DNA of 64,000 nt from Bryobacterales bacterium (GTDB taxonomy: Bacteria; Acidobacteriota; Terriglobia; Bryobacterales; Bryobacteraceae), in NCBI GenBank assembly GCA_003136675.1, contig PLFE01000151.1, positions 4,709-68,708 on the forward strand. The letters run 5' to 3'. This document shows, one piece after another, positions 8,146-17,220 of the stretch. The position numbers were made by a program, and so were the translations under genes. Under the pieces are notes generated by a model. The model was not told the DNA's origin and made no database searches. It saw nothing but the letters and a program-made list of their open reading frames with translations. Position 1 is the first letter of the stretch. Each line of letters opens with the position of its first letter.

Positions 8146-9180
8146 TTGCAAATCGTGGCAGGAGTGGATCTTGGCGGCACGGCCATCAACTACACCTTGA
8201 TGAATACCGAGGAACAGTTTCTCATTGAGGGACTGTGCGAATATCCGGCGCGCTCGCGAGAGGGTCCCGATATCTGTCTTCAGCAGATCGCCGACGGCAT
8301 GGAGATGGCCGCGCGCACCGCCGGGGTGCTGGTGTCGGATGTGATGGCCGTGGGCCTCGATACGCCAGGCCCCGCCAGTGCGGCGGGCGTACTGAGCGCC
8401 AAAGGGTCTACCAACTTTGTGCATGCCGACTGGGCCGGATTCGATATCCGCGCCCAACTGGAACAGAAGCTGGGCAAGCCTGTGACGTACTTGAACGATG
8501 GGAATGCCGCGGCGCTTTGGGGACACTTCACTATTTTTGGTTCCGGCAGCGGCGCCACATCGGTGACCGCCATCGTCGGTACTGGTCTGGGCGGCGGCGT
8601 CATTATCGATAACCGCGTGATCACGGGACGAAGAGGTTTTGGCGGAGAACTGGGACATGTGCTGCTGCCGTATCAGAGCATCGCCGGGATCGAAGGGCTG
8701 AAGCCGGTCTGTAACTGCGGCCGCGTGGGATGTTTGGAGTCGGTGTGCTCGCTGACCGCCATTGAACGATCGCTTCTGCCGTACTTCCTGGCTAAATATC
8801 CGGGACACGAACTCGGCAAACTGGGTGATCTTCACAAAGCCGCGAAGCTGGTGCGCGGTTTGGCCGAGAAGGGCGACCCCATGTGCAAGGACATCTTTCG
8901 CGTGCAGGCCAACGCGCTGGGATTGCTGTTTGACGAGATGATCAATACCTTTGACCCCGACGCGATTCTGGTGGGCGGCGGAGCTGTGGAGACCACTGAG
9001 AATTTCCAGCGCTGGTTCGTGGGCGAGATTCATAAAGGAATGCCCGCACAGCGCGAAGAGCAGGCCGACATCCCGATTCACGTGATGCCCAATGGCGATA
9101 CCGCCGGAGCGAGAGGGGCTGCGATTGAAGCGCTGAAGTTCTCGCGGGAGCACCAGATGGGTTCGGCTACCGCGGGCTGA
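8146..9180 (+). CDS. ROK-family sugar kinase, probably glucokinase
   Basis: 344 residues. The phosphate-1 loop is VAGVDLGGTAINYT near the start, and the catalytic aspartate lies in LNDGN (D118). The ROK zinc site is present: H171 in GELGH and the cysteines of CNCGRVGCLE (C189, C191, C196). The family phosphorylates glucose or related hexoses with ATP. Some ROK proteins are repressors, but there is no N-terminal helix-turn-helix here, so an enzyme is likely. The start is a TTG at 8146 with GAGG at 8133-8136. The gene stands alone, between a divergent gene and a hairpin that begins inside its own stop region. Which hexose it uses cannot be read from sequence. Confidence 0.9.
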   Translation: MQIVAGVDLGGTAINYTLMNTEEQFLIEGLCEYPARSREGPDICLQQIADGMEMAARTAGVLVSDVMAVGLDTPGPASAAGVLSAKGSTNFVHADWAGFDIRAQLEQKLGKPVTYLNDGNAAALWGHFTIFGSGSGATSVTAIVGTGLGGGVIIDNRVITGRRGFGGELGHVLLPYQSIAGIEGLKPVCNCGRVGCLESVCSLTAIERSLLPYFLAKYPGHELGKLGDLHKAAKLVRGLAEKGDPMCKDIFRVQANALGLLFDEMINTFDPDAILVGGGAVETTENFQRWFVGEIHKGMPAQREEQADIPIHVMPNGDTAGARGAAIEALKFSREHQMGSATAG

Positions 9181-9215
9181 AATCCGTACTACCCAGGGAA
9201 GAACGGATTTCAGCC
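9175..9215. terminator. 13-bp perfect hairpin at the end of the ROK gene
   Basis: GGCTGAAATCCGT (9175-9187) pairs perfectly with ACGGATTTCAGCC (9203-9215) across a 15-base loop. The left arm contains the stop codon of the ROK gene. No T-run follows directly, so it may act as a rho-independent terminator without a strong U tract, or as an mRNA-stabilising or repetitive element. A smaller hairpin with the same GGCTGAA outer bases occurs at 27578-27597. Confidence 0.6.
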
Positions 9216-9247
9216 GACTCGAGCTTCTTCTTTACAGCCGGTATCCA

Positions 9248-9604
9248 TTACCGCCGATGGCCGTTACCACGATAACCATAACCGCCGCGGCCTTCATACC
9301 CGCGACGTCCCCAGTAAGCATCCCGGTGACCGCCGTAGTAGCCGAATCCCACTACAGGTCCCGGGTAGGCATAAGCCGGATAACCATAAGCCGGGTAACC
9401 ATACGCGGGGGGCGCGTAGCCATAAGCGCCGTACGCGGGATAGGCGGGATAACGATAGGCCGGATACGCACGGTATCCATAACCTGCTCCATAACCGGGC
9501 CCAACCGCTACGCCGAAACGCACGCCTGCCTGGGCCGGAGCCGGGGCAACGAAAGCCATAAGAGCCAGTGCCGCAACTACCGAAAGTCCAATCTTTTTAA
9601 ACAT
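9248..9604 (-). CDS. Small secreted Tyr/Gly/Pro-rich repeat protein
   Basis: 118 residues from ATG 9604, which has a good ribosome site (GAGGTGG, 6 bases before). An in-frame start five codons upstream is less likely. The signal peptide is FKKIGLSVVAALALMAFVAPAPAQA. The mature chain is low-complexity: repeats of PAYGYPAY, YGYAPPAY and YRYPAYP, then a Gly/Arg/Tyr tail (GRRGYEGRGGYGYRGNGHRR). Such chains are often surface-attached or matrix proteins; there is no enzymatic motif. It is convergent with the ROK gene and divergent from the membrane protein at 9700. Function unknown. Confidence 0.75.
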   Translation of the reverse strand: MFKKIGLSVVAALALMAFVAPAPAQAGVRFGVAVGPGYGAGYGYRAYPAYRYPAYPAYGAYGYAPPAYGYPAYGYPAYAYPGPVVGFGYYGGHRDAYWGRRGYEGRGGYGYRGNGHRR

Positions 9605-9699
9605 TGTCTTCCACCTCACTGCATTCGACGCGGCCCTTCAATCGACGGATACGGCGCCGCCATTAAGTGTCGTTCACAACCACATTAAGATACTTAAGG

Positions 9700-10857
9700 A
9701 TGGCCAACACCCGCAGGCTCGCTCCGCTCGTCTTTGTCCTTGCCGCATGCTCCACGATTGTTCAGGGCTGGCTCACGCATTCCTTCCATTCGGGCCCCGG
9801 TTACGAAAGCTTCCGCATCGCCACCAGTCTGGTGGAGCGCCACGCGTTTGCCGACCCGTTCCCGCCGCTTGCCACGGGACCCACGGCACACCTTGCCCCC
9901 GTGTATCCCGCCATCATGGCCGTCTCCATCGCGCTGCTCGGGGAACAAAACGGGTGGGGAATGTTCGGTTTCACGCTGCTGCTTCACGGGCTGTATGCCA
10001 CGCTGCTTCCCGTTGCTTCGCGCGCGCTTCTGGGCCGCACGGCACCGGGGTTGGTTGCAGCTTTCCTTGTGATCGCGCTACCTCTGTTGCTGCCCAACGT
10101 CGCCTGGGAAGCCACGCTCACCGCGGTGCTGGTCCTCGTTCTCATCATCTACTCCGCGCGCCGCTGGTCGGGCCTGCTTTCGGGCTTCCTGCTGCTGGTC
10201 AACCCGGCTACGCTATTCGTCAACCTTCCGCTCGACGGCATCTTCAAGCGCAAGTCGCGGCTGCTCTTCCTGGCCCTCACCGCGCTGGTCTGTCTCCCCT
10301 GGATCGTCCGCAACTTCATCGTCTTCCATCAATTCGTATTCATCCGCGATAACTTCGGCCTGGAACTCTACGCCGCCAATAACGACTGCGCCGGACCCAG
10401 TCTCTACGACAATTTCGTCACGCGCTGCTTCGATAAAGTCCATCCCACGGCGAGCCCCGCGGTCGCCGGACTAGTCCGCGAGATGGGCGAGATCTCCTTC
10501 AACCAGGCACGCATGAAGCTAGGCCGCGAGTGGATCTCCACGCACCACGCCCGCTTCATTCAGCTCACGCTGGCGCGGATTGGCGACTTCTGGTGGCCGC
10601 CGCTGGACGATCAGCCGGTGCATGCGTGGTGCCTGCGTTTGCTCTTCCTGATTTCCCTGCCCGGTCTCTGGCTGATCGCGCGCCAGCATCCCCGCGCGTT
10701 TTTGCTCATGGTTGCGATCCTGATCCTTTATCCCCTGCCCTACTACGTGGTTCAGTACAGCTATCGCTTTGAATACCCCATCCTTTGGATTCCACTCCTG
10801 GGCGCGGGGACGGCGGTCTCGAGAGTTTTCCCGCGCCTGGAGACCGAGTATCCGTGA
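9700..10857 (+). CDS. Polytopic membrane protein, glycosyltransferase-39-like layout
   Basis: 385 residues from ATG 9700, which follows a TTAAGGA. A GTG 33 bases earlier would add only a hydrophilic stub. About nine hydrophobic segments are visible (for example LAPLVFVLAACSTIVQGWL, LVAAFLVIALPLLLPNVAW, LRLLFLISLPGLWLIA). The first extracytoplasmic loop has acidic and aromatic residues, and a long loop at about 220-320 carries ANNDCAGPSLYDN. The layout resembles membrane glycosyltransferases that use lipid-linked sugars, but I do not see a convincing catalytic DE/DD pair in the first loop. The stop overlaps the GTG of the chitinase gene (GTGA), so the two are probably co-translated. Confidence 0.7.
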   Translation: MANTRRLAPLVFVLAACSTIVQGWLTHSFHSGPGYESFRIATSLVERHAFADPFPPLATGPTAHLAPVYPAIMAVSIALLGEQNGWGMFGFTLLLHGLYATLLPVASRALLGRTAPGLVAAFLVIALPLLLPNVAWEATLTAVLVLVLIIYSARRWSGLLSGFLLLVNPATLFVNLPLDGIFKRKSRLLFLALTALVCLPWIVRNFIVFHQFVFIRDNFGLELYAANNDCAGPSLYDNFVTRCFDKVHPTASPAVAGLVREMGEISFNQARMKLGREWISTHHARFIQLTLARIGDFWWPPLDDQPVHAWCLRLLFLISLPGLWLIARQHPRAFLLMVAILILYPLPYYVVQYSYRFEYPILWIPLLGAGTAVSRVFPRLETEYP

Positions 10858-11885
10858 AGCTGCTGTGCGCGGCGTTCTTACTCGCCGCTTCCGCCTACGC
10901 TGCGCCCCGAATTCTGCTCGGCTATCTCGATAACTGGACCAGCAGCTACTCCATCTCCGACGTCGAAAAGGGCGGCGCGGCCAAGCATCTGACGCACCTC
11001 GCCTACGCTTTCGCCAACGTTCATGCCGGGGCTTGCAGGCTTTCCGATCCTCAGACGGACTCTTCCAACTTCGCCGCGCTGCTGGCGCTGAGGCAGCACT
11101 ACCCGAAGCTGAAAATCCTGATCTCCGTCGGAGGCGCAGATGCCGCCAACACCGCTGCCTTCGCCGCAGCAGCCAAAACGAGAGAAGGGCGCGCGAAACT
11201 GGCTGCCTCCTGCCTCCACCTGTTCTCCTCGTTCGATGGCATTGACCTCGATTGGGAGTATCCGGCCGCCACCGACAAATCCAACTTCACCGCGCTCGTA
11301 TCGGAGTTCCGCACCCAGTTGAACTCCACCGGACGCCGCTATCTGCTGACCATCGCCGCGCCCGCGGGCAAGCAGAATTACTCCCAACTGGAACTCGCCA
11401 AGGTGGCCGCGCAGCTCGACTTCCTGAACCTGATGACCTATAACTACGCCGGGAACTGGAGCAACCGGACCGGGCACGCCGCTCCCCTATCGAGCATCGC
11501 CGCCACCGTCAAGGATTACCGCGACGCCGGGGTATCACCCGCCAAAATCGTTCTGGGCATCCCCTTCTTCGGACCCGGATGGACCGGTGTGGCCCCGACC
11601 AATCACGGCCTGTTTCAATCGCCCTCGACGCCGGCCGGCCATGCCGCTTTCCACACCTTGCACAAGCTCCCCGGCTTCGCCAGTTTCAACGACCGCGAGA
11701 GCGGAGCCCACTGGATCTATAACCAGCGGACGCGCGCCTTCTGGAGCTTCGACGATCAGCGCACCGTGGTTCAGAAGGTTCGCTACCTGAAGTCGCAGGG
11801 TCTGGGTGGCGCCATGGTTTGGTCCCTGAAAGACGATACGCCGAACGCGTCGCTGGTGAAGGCTATCGCTTCCGCACTCAAGTGA
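10854..11885 (+). CDS. Secreted GH18 chitinase-like glycosidase
   Basis: 343 residues. The start is GTG 10854, which overlaps the upstream stop by four bases; GGAGACCGAG lies before it, and a signal peptide (KLLCAAFLLAASAYA) follows directly. Longer frames lack a signal peptide. The GH18 barrel is evident: LLGYLDNW on strand 1, KILISVGG on strand 3, and the catalytic DxxDxDxE as DGIDLDWEYP with the proton donor E135. LNLMTYNYAGNW matches the strand-6 motif and GGAMVWSLKDD strand 8. It should cleave beta-1,4-N-acetylglucosamine polymers outside the cytoplasm. No carbohydrate-binding module is present. Confidence 0.92.
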   Translation: MKLLCAAFLLAASAYAAPRILLGYLDNWTSSYSISDVEKGGAAKHLTHLAYAFANVHAGACRLSDPQTDSSNFAALLALRQHYPKLKILISVGGADAANTAAFAAAAKTREGRAKLAASCLHLFSSFDGIDLDWEYPAATDKSNFTALVSEFRTQLNSTGRRYLLTIAAPAGKQNYSQLELAKVAAQLDFLNLMTYNYAGNWSNRTGHAAPLSSIAATVKDYRDAGVSPAKIVLGIPFFGPGWTGVAPTNHGLFQSPSTPAGHAAFHTLHKLPGFASFNDRESGAHWIYNQRTRAFWSFDDQRTVVQKVRYLKSQGLGGAMVWSLKDDTPNASLVKAIASALK

Positions 11886-11896
11886 TCCAAAGGCAC

Positions 11897-11902
11897 TATA
11901 AT
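11897..11902 (+). promoter_or_regulatory. TATAAT six bases before the start codon
   Basis: A perfect TATAAT at 11897-11902 leaves only six bases before the ATG at 11909. If it is a working -10, transcription would begin at or next to the start codon, giving a leaderless mRNA. No clear -35 is visible. Confidence 0.4.
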
Positions 11903-11908
11903 TTTCCC

Positions 11909-12712
11909 ATGGCAAATATTCGCCTGATCCACTGGAATGCGTCGGAAGCGGCCAGCCAAATCGAACTCCTGCGATCCGCGGGTCACGACGTGGCTTACGA
12001 CGAGAAAATCAACCCCGGCATCAGCCGCCGCATTCGCGAGACGCAGCCCCACGCTGTGGTGATCGATCTCTCCCGCCTGCCTTCGCACGGACGGGAAGTG
12101 GCCGTCTACCTGCGCGGTCAAAAAGCCACGCGCGAACTGCCGCTGGTGTTCGTCGGCGGCGCCGAGGAAAAGGTAGCGGCCATCCGGCAGTTGCTGCCGG
12201 ACGCGACTTATACCCACGTTGGGAAGCTGAAATCCGCCATCCGGTTGGCCATCAAGAACCGGACCGCGTCTCCGGTAGTGCCGCCGCAGACGATGGATCG
12301 CTATGCCGGCCGCACGGCCGCACAGAAGATGGGCATTCGACCCGATTCCGCAGTTGCCGTCTTCGACGCCCCGCGCGCCTATGCGAGCGTGCTCGGTGAA
12401 CTCCCCACGGGCGCAAGCCTGCTGGAAGAGCCGTCCGAACCTTGCGCCGTCACCATCTGGTTTGCGCACGACCCGGAAACCTTTCAGTCCGCACTCCCAC
12501 GCATGCGGAGGATCGCCGCTCGATCCAAACTGTGGGTGGCATGGAAGAAAAAATCCGCAGCGCCCGCTTCGCGCATTTCGGAAGACTTTGTCCGGAACGC
12601 GGCCAGCGCCGCCGGGCTTGTGGATTACAAAGTCTGCGCCATCGATGCCACCTGGAGCGGCCTCGCGCTTGCCCCGAAGCGCACGCGCACTACAATAGAG
12701 AACTCACTCTAA
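11909..12712 (+). CDS. Degenerate receiver domain fused to a DUF3052-like domain
   Basis: 267 residues from ATG 11909; upstream in-frame codons would overlap the chitinase gene. Residues 1-120 follow a CheY-like order: strand VVIDLSRLPSHG with an aspartate at the phosphorylation place, PLVFVGG for strand 4, and YTHVGKL near the conserved lysine. The N-terminal acidic pair is missing (IRLIHWN instead), so phosphorylation is doubtful. Residues 130-265 contain TIWFAHDPETF, then KLWVAWKKKS and GLVDYKVCAIDATWSGL, the pattern of DUF3052. Function unknown. Its stop abuts the PNP start with no gap. Confidence 0.7.
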   Translation: MANIRLIHWNASEAASQIELLRSAGHDVAYDEKINPGISRRIRETQPHAVVIDLSRLPSHGREVAVYLRGQKATRELPLVFVGGAEEKVAAIRQLLPDATYTHVGKLKSAIRLAIKNRTASPVVPPQTMDRYAGRTAAQKMGIRPDSAVAVFDAPRAYASVLGELPTGASLLEEPSEPCAVTIWFAHDPETFQSALPRMRRIAARSKLWVAWKKKSAAPASRISEDFVRNAASAAGLVDYKVCAIDATWSGLALAPKRTRTTIENSL

Positions 12713-13495
12713 ATGGAACCTAAACTTGGTCTCAGAGCGCAGGTCGGCGTCGTCCTGGGCAGCGGTCTCGGCGCATTCGCGGAGGAACTCTCGAATCCTT
12801 TCACGGTCCCTTATAAAGACCTGGAAGGTTTCCCGATCTCGACGGCCGCCGGGCACGCGGGCAAACTGGTGGTCGGCAACTTAGGTGGTGTGGATGTGGC
12901 CGTGCTGGCCGGCCGCTCCCACCTCTATGAAGGTTACTCGGCAGCGCAAGTCACCGAGGGCATTCGCCTGCTTCACGGCATGGGCGTCGCTTCCCTGCTG
13001 GTGACCAACGCTTCGGGCGGCATTGCGGCCGAACTGGAACCCGGCGATTTGACGTTGATCACCGATCACATCAATCTGCAGGGCGCCAACCCTCTCATCG
13101 GTCCGCATGCGCCTTTTCCGGATATGACGGAAGCCTACTCCCTGCGGCTGCGCAACGTCGCTAAAGAAGCCGCGGCCGAACTCGGCATCACTCTACGCGA
13201 GGGCGTCTATGCGGCCGTGGTGGGGCCGTGTTACGAAACGCCCGCCGAGATCCGCTACCTGAAAGCGATTGGCGCGGATCTGGTGGGCATGTCCACCGTG
13301 CTGGAAGTGATCATGGCCAACGCCCTGAAAATGGAAGTTCTGGGTATCTCTTGCGTCACCAACAAAGCGGCAGGCTTAAGCGGCGCTAAGCTGCAACACG
13401 ACGAGGTGCTGGAAGTGGGACGCCAGGCGCGCGCCCGGTTTGCCGATCTGGTGAAGGCGATAGTTCCTGGTTTACCGGCAGGCCTGGCCGCATGA
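12713..13495 (+). CDS. punA: Purine nucleoside phosphorylase (trimeric type)
   Basis: 260 residues. Phosphorolysis of inosine and guanosine to base plus ribose-1-phosphate is inferred from family features: VGVVLGSGLGAF at the N-terminus (phosphate loop), AGRSHLYEGY, LLVTNASGGI, VVGPCYETPAEIR and the ligand loop GMSTVLEVIMANAL. The family signature reads GMSTV.E in most members, which fits. The glutamate of CYETP and the asparagine of CVTNKAAG are the purine contacts in the family. It starts with ATG immediately after the previous stop and overlaps the cytidine deaminase gene by four bases (ATGA), forming a nucleoside-salvage operon. A TACAAT sits at 12691-12696. Confidence 0.93.
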   Translation: MEPKLGLRAQVGVVLGSGLGAFAEELSNPFTVPYKDLEGFPISTAAGHAGKLVVGNLGGVDVAVLAGRSHLYEGYSAAQVTEGIRLLHGMGVASLLVTNASGGIAAELEPGDLTLITDHINLQGANPLIGPHAPFPDMTEAYSLRLRNVAKEAAAELGITLREGVYAAVVGPCYETPAEIRYLKAIGADLVGMSTVLEVIMANALKMEVLGISCVTNKAAGLSGAKLQHDEVLEVGRQARARFADLVKAIVPGLPAGLAA

Positions 13496-13875
13496 AGGAA
13501 CTCATCGCGGCAGCTGTGGCGGCTCGCGAGAACGCGCACGCGCCTTATTCGAAGTTCCGGGTGGGCGCAGCTCTCGCGGGCACGGATGGCCGCATTTTCA
13601 CTGGCTGCAATGTCGAGAATGCGACTTATGGGCTGAGCGTCTGCGCCGAGCGAGTTGCCGTTTTGAAAGCCATCAGCGAAGGCGCGCGAACGTTTGCGGC
13701 GGTAGCGGTTTGCGCCGATACGGAAATTCTGACACCACCTTGTGGCGCATGCCGACAGATCCTCTGGGAGTTCTGCGGGGACGTGCCTGTCACGATGACG
13801 AACCTCGCGGGCAAGCAGGAAACCATCCAGCTTTCGACTTTATTTCCAAAGGCGTTTGATGCTTCGTTCCTTTAG
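13492..13875 (+). CDS. cdd: Cytidine deaminase
   Basis: 127 residues, the length of the small tetrameric class. The zinc site is complete: C51-A-E53 in VCAERVAV and PCGACRQ (C84, C87), and all three ligands are cysteines, as in the Bacillus type. The substrate loop HAPYSKFRVGAAL and the CNVENATYG motif are present. It converts cytidine or deoxycytidine to uridine or deoxyuridine in the cytoplasm. The ATG overlaps the PNP stop, and its last 17 bases overlap the next gene, so the nucleoside genes are tightly coupled. Confidence 0.95.
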   Translation: MKELIAAAVAARENAHAPYSKFRVGAALAGTDGRIFTGCNVENATYGLSVCAERVAVLKAISEGARTFAAVAVCADTEILTPPCGACRQILWEFCGDVPVTMTNLAGKQETIQLSTLFPKAFDASFL

Positions 13876-15235
13876 CGTCTTGCTGGCTCTTGCGAGCGCG
13901 GCGTGCGCCGCACAGCCCGCCGACTTCATCGTCACGGCGCGCTACGTGGTCACTGTCGATCCGCAATATCGCATCCTCGACAACGCCGCTGTCGCTATCC
14001 GCGGCAATAGCATCCTCGCCATCGGACCCACCGCGGCGATCCAGCGCGATTACTCCGCGCCCCGCACCATCGCCCGCCCTCACTCGATCCTGATGCCGGG
14101 CCTGGTCTCGACGCACACGCACGCCGCGATGAGCCTGCTGCGCGGGATTGCCGACGATCTCACGCTGCAGGACTGGCTGACCAATCACATCTTCCCCGCC
14201 GAAGCCAAAAACGTGACGCCCGATTTCGTTCTTTGGGGCACGCGTCTGGCCTGCCTCGAAATGATGCTGGGCGGAACCACCACATTCACCGACATGTACT
14301 ACTTCGAAGACACCGCGTCGCGCGCCGTCAAGGAAGCGGGCATGCGAGGAGTGATGGGCGAAACCATCATCAAGTTCCCCGTGGCCGACGCCAAAACGCC
14401 CGCCGCCGCACTGGCCTATGCCGAACGTTTCCTCAAGGAATTCAAAGGCGATGAACTGATCACCGCCGCCGTAGCCCCGCACGCCATCTACACCAATGAC
14501 GATGCCACCCTGCAAGCCGCGCGCGCGCTGGCCAATAGGTACGACGCCCCGCTGCTGATTCACGTGGCGGAAACCGAGAAGGAACTGATCGACACCAAGG
14601 CCGAACGCCACGGCACGCCGGTGGAGGCGCTGGACCGGCTGGGTGTCTTCAACGGCCGCACCGTGGCCGCGCACTGCGTGTGGCTGGAACCGCAGGATTT
14701 CAAAATTCTTGCGCGAGACAAGGTCGGCGTGGCCCACTGCCCTTCCAGCAATATGAAACTCGCGAGCGGCGCGGCTAAAGTAGTCCAGATGCTGGCTAAT
14801 GGAATCCACGTCGGGCTCGGGCCCGATGGCCCCGCCGGCAGTAATAACGATTTCGACCTTATGGAAGAAATGGATCTCGCCGGGAAATTGCAGAAGCTGA
14901 TCACGCGCGATCCGCGCTCGCTACCCGCGCGCCAGATTGTCGAAATGGCCACCATTGGCGGCGCACGCGTGCTTGGTCTCGATTCTAAAATCGGATCACT
15001 GGAACCGGGCAAGCGCGCCGACATGATCACTATCGGGCTCGATGAGCCCAACGCCGTGCCGCTTTACGATGTTACTTCGCAGCTTGTCTATGCGCTGAAG
15101 GAGAGCGATGTGCAGGATGTTTGGGTCAATGGCAGGCAGATCGTGGAACGGGGAAGTTCGTTGACGCTGAACCCGGATGAGATTTATCGACATGCCCGCG
15201 CACTGGCCGCGCGGGTTAGGGCCACAATGAACTAG
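13859..15235 (+). CDS. Exported amidohydrolase like MTA/SAH deaminase
   Basis: 458 residues from ATG 13859 (a TTG precedes it directly). The metal and catalytic residues of the family are present: THTHAAM (first His pair), HVAETEKE, AHCVWLEPQD, AHCPSSNMKLASG and GLGPDGPAGSNNDFD with the aspartate. The order is that of 5-methylthioadenosine/S-adenosylhomocysteine deaminases and related aminohydrolases. Unusually, the N-terminus (MLRSFSVLLALASAACA, then AQPADF) looks like a signal peptide, placing the enzyme outside the cytoplasm. It sits between cytidine deaminase and mutL. Deamination of nucleosides released from environmental RNA or of external MTA is my inference. Its final base overlaps the GTG of mutL. 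Confidence 0.85.
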   Translation: MLRSFSVLLALASAACAAQPADFIVTARYVVTVDPQYRILDNAAVAIRGNSILAIGPTAAIQRDYSAPRTIARPHSILMPGLVSTHTHAAMSLLRGIADDLTLQDWLTNHIFPAEAKNVTPDFVLWGTRLACLEMMLGGTTTFTDMYYFEDTASRAVKEAGMRGVMGETIIKFPVADAKTPAAALAYAERFLKEFKGDELITAAVAPHAIYTNDDATLQAARALANRYDAPLLIHVAETEKELIDTKAERHGTPVEALDRLGVFNGRTVAAHCVWLEPQDFKILARDKVGVAHCPSSNMKLASGAAKVVQMLANGIHVGLGPDGPAGSNNDFDLMEEMDLAGKLQKLITRDPRSLPARQIVEMATIGGARVLGLDSKIGSLEPGKRADMITIGLDEPNAVPLYDVTSQLVYALKESDVQDVWVNGRQIVERGSSLTLNPDEIYRHARALAARVRATMN

Positions 15236-17142
15236 TGGGACGCATCCGCGTACTTTCCGATAACGTCGCTAACAAGATCGCCGCCGGCGAAGTGGTGGAG
15301 CGGCCCGCATCCGTAGTCAAGGAGCTTCTCGAAAATTCCATCGACGCCGGCGCAACTGAAATCCGCGTGGAAATTGAAAACGCCGGACGACGACTCATCC
15401 GGATTGCCGACAATGGCTGCGGGATGCTGCGGGACGACGCCCTGCTGGCCTTCGAACGCCACGCCACCAGCAAGTTGAGTGACGTGAAGGATCTGCTCTC
15501 CATCGCGACCCTGGGGTTTCGCGGGGAAGCGCTGCCCTCCATTGCATCCGTGTCACGCCTGGTTCTCGAAACGCGCGCCGAGGAGGAACAGACCGGCACG
15601 CGGGTCGAAATCGCGGGTGGAAAAATGCTGAACGTTGAGGAAATCGGCCAAAGCCGCGGCACCACAATTACGGTGCGCGACCTCTTCTTTAACGTTCCGG
15701 CACGCAAGAAATTCCTGCGGTCCGAGCAAACCGAACTGGCCCATGTGGCATCGCTGGTCACGCATTACAGCCTGGCGCATCCCGATAAAGCCTTCGACCT
15801 TCGCGATGGGGCCAGAGAACTGCTGAGCGTGGAGCCGGTGGCCGATCTGCGGGACCGCGTGTTCCAGGTTTTCGGCAGCGGCATTCTGGAAGACCTGATT
15901 CGCCTGGAGCCCACCCAGCGCCTGTTTGAAGTGGACCCGGACGAGCCGGCGATGCCCTTCGCGCTGCATGGATTCGTTTCGCGTCCCCAGGTGCAGAAGA
16001 ACAATCGCAACTCCATTTACTTCTTCGTCAACGGCCGCCTGATTCGGGACAAGCTGTTGTTGCACGCGCTCTCCGCGGCTTATTACAACCTGATGCCGGG
16101 CCAGAGTTTCCCGTTTGCGCTGCTGTTTCTCGATTGCGACCCGCAGGCCGTGGACGTGAATGTGCACCCTTCGAAAACCGAAGTCCGTTTTCGCCAGCAG
16201 AGCTTTGTGCATGACTTCGTGCGCGATGCCGTGCGCGAGCAGTTGATGGAATCGAGGCCCGCGCCGTCGTTTCGCGCGAGCCCGGTGGCGCAACCAGCGG
16301 CCCAGTTACCGTACTCCGAGTTTTCTCAGGCGATGGAGAACGTGCCGGTCTCGGCAATCGAGCAAGCCCCGCCGACCATCGCGCGCGCGCCGGTTTTCAC
16401 GCTGCAGCCCCAGCCTGGTCCCGCGCCGCATCTCGATTTCTACGACGCGTCAGCGGCCGCCCCAGCGCAGGAACCAACGGGCACGCTCCGTTTGCGCGTG
16501 CCCGACACGCACGGATCGTTCCCCGCCGGCGCACTCTCGGAAGGTCCGTCTTCGCTGGCAGGGCTCGGGGACTTACGCCCGCTGGGCCAACTCCACGAAA
16601 GCTTCATCCTGGCCGCGGGGCGCAGCGGACTCTGGATCATCGATCAACACGTGGCCCACGAGCGCATCTTATTTGAGAAGGTATTGGTTGCCCGGTCCGC
16701 CGGGCGTGTGGAAGTGCAGCAGCTACTCATGCCGCTGATTCTGCAGCTCAGCCCCAGCCAACAGATCGAATACGCGCGCATCGCCGACGAACTGGCCGCC
16801 AATGGTTTTGAAACCGAGCCGTTCGGGAATCGCACCATCGCCATCAAAGCCGCGCCGGCCGCCATCGGCCCCGCGGAACTCGAGCGCGTGATTTACGAGA
16901 TCCTCGAGATCGCGGAGGTGGAAGCGCGCCGCGTTTCGCTGGACGATCTGCGCCGCGCTATTGCCGCGTCGATTGCCTGTAGAGCGGCCATTAAGATCAA
17001 TACCCACTTAGATCAATCGAAGATGGAGTATCTGCTGCGCGAGCTGTCGAAGTGCGAGTTCCCGATGGCTTGCCCGCATGGAAGGCCGGTAGCGCTGGAG
17101 TATTCCATGAAGGAGATTTTGAAGGCTTTCCACCGAATTTAG
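15235..17142 (+). CDS. mutL: DNA mismatch repair protein MutL
   Basis: 635 residues. The GHKL ATPase is complete: NKIAAGEVVERPASVVKE, ELLENSIDAGAT, IADNGCGM and TLGFRGEALPSI. The middle carries the proline-rich linker (about 345-430). The C-terminal domain holds the endonuclease motif as DQHVAHERILFE (usual form DQHAxxExxxxE, with V for A), plus ACRAAIK and CPHGRP, which complete the metal site. So this MutL should nick the daughter strand itself, as in organisms lacking MutH. The start is GTG 15235, sharing a base with the upstream stop. No mutS lies in the window. Confidence 0.95.
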   Translation: MGRIRVLSDNVANKIAAGEVVERPASVVKELLENSIDAGATEIRVEIENAGRRLIRIADNGCGMLRDDALLAFERHATSKLSDVKDLLSIATLGFRGEALPSIASVSRLVLETRAEEEQTGTRVEIAGGKMLNVEEIGQSRGTTITVRDLFFNVPARKKFLRSEQTELAHVASLVTHYSLAHPDKAFDLRDGARELLSVEPVADLRDRVFQVFGSGILEDLIRLEPTQRLFEVDPDEPAMPFALHGFVSRPQVQKNNRNSIYFFVNGRLIRDKLLLHALSAAYYNLMPGQSFPFALLFLDCDPQAVDVNVHPSKTEVRFRQQSFVHDFVRDAVREQLMESRPAPSFRASPVAQPAAQLPYSEFSQAMENVPVSAIEQAPPTIARAPVFTLQPQPGPAPHLDFYDASAAAPAQEPTGTLRLRVPDTHGSFPAGALSEGPSSLAGLGDLRPLGQLHESFILAAGRSGLWIIDQHVAHERILFEKVLVARSAGRVEVQQLLMPLILQLSPSQQIEYARIADELAANGFETEPFGNRTIAIKAAPAAIGPAELERVIYEILEIAEVEARRVSLDDLRRAIAASIACRAAIKINTHLDQSKMEYLLRELSKCEFPMACPHGRPVALEYSMKEILKAFHRI

Positions 17143-17220
17143 ATGCATTCCCGGGTTCGTCGGACGTTAAAATTGAAAACGGCGCGCGGAATACCGGAAG
17201 CGGAGAAGGAAGAAACATCA

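Noticed and set aside
8140-9153. Long antisense open frame opposite the ROK kinase
   Set aside because: It has no family motif and mirrors the codon pattern of a clear ROK gene; high-GC coding DNA commonly leaves such antisense frames open.
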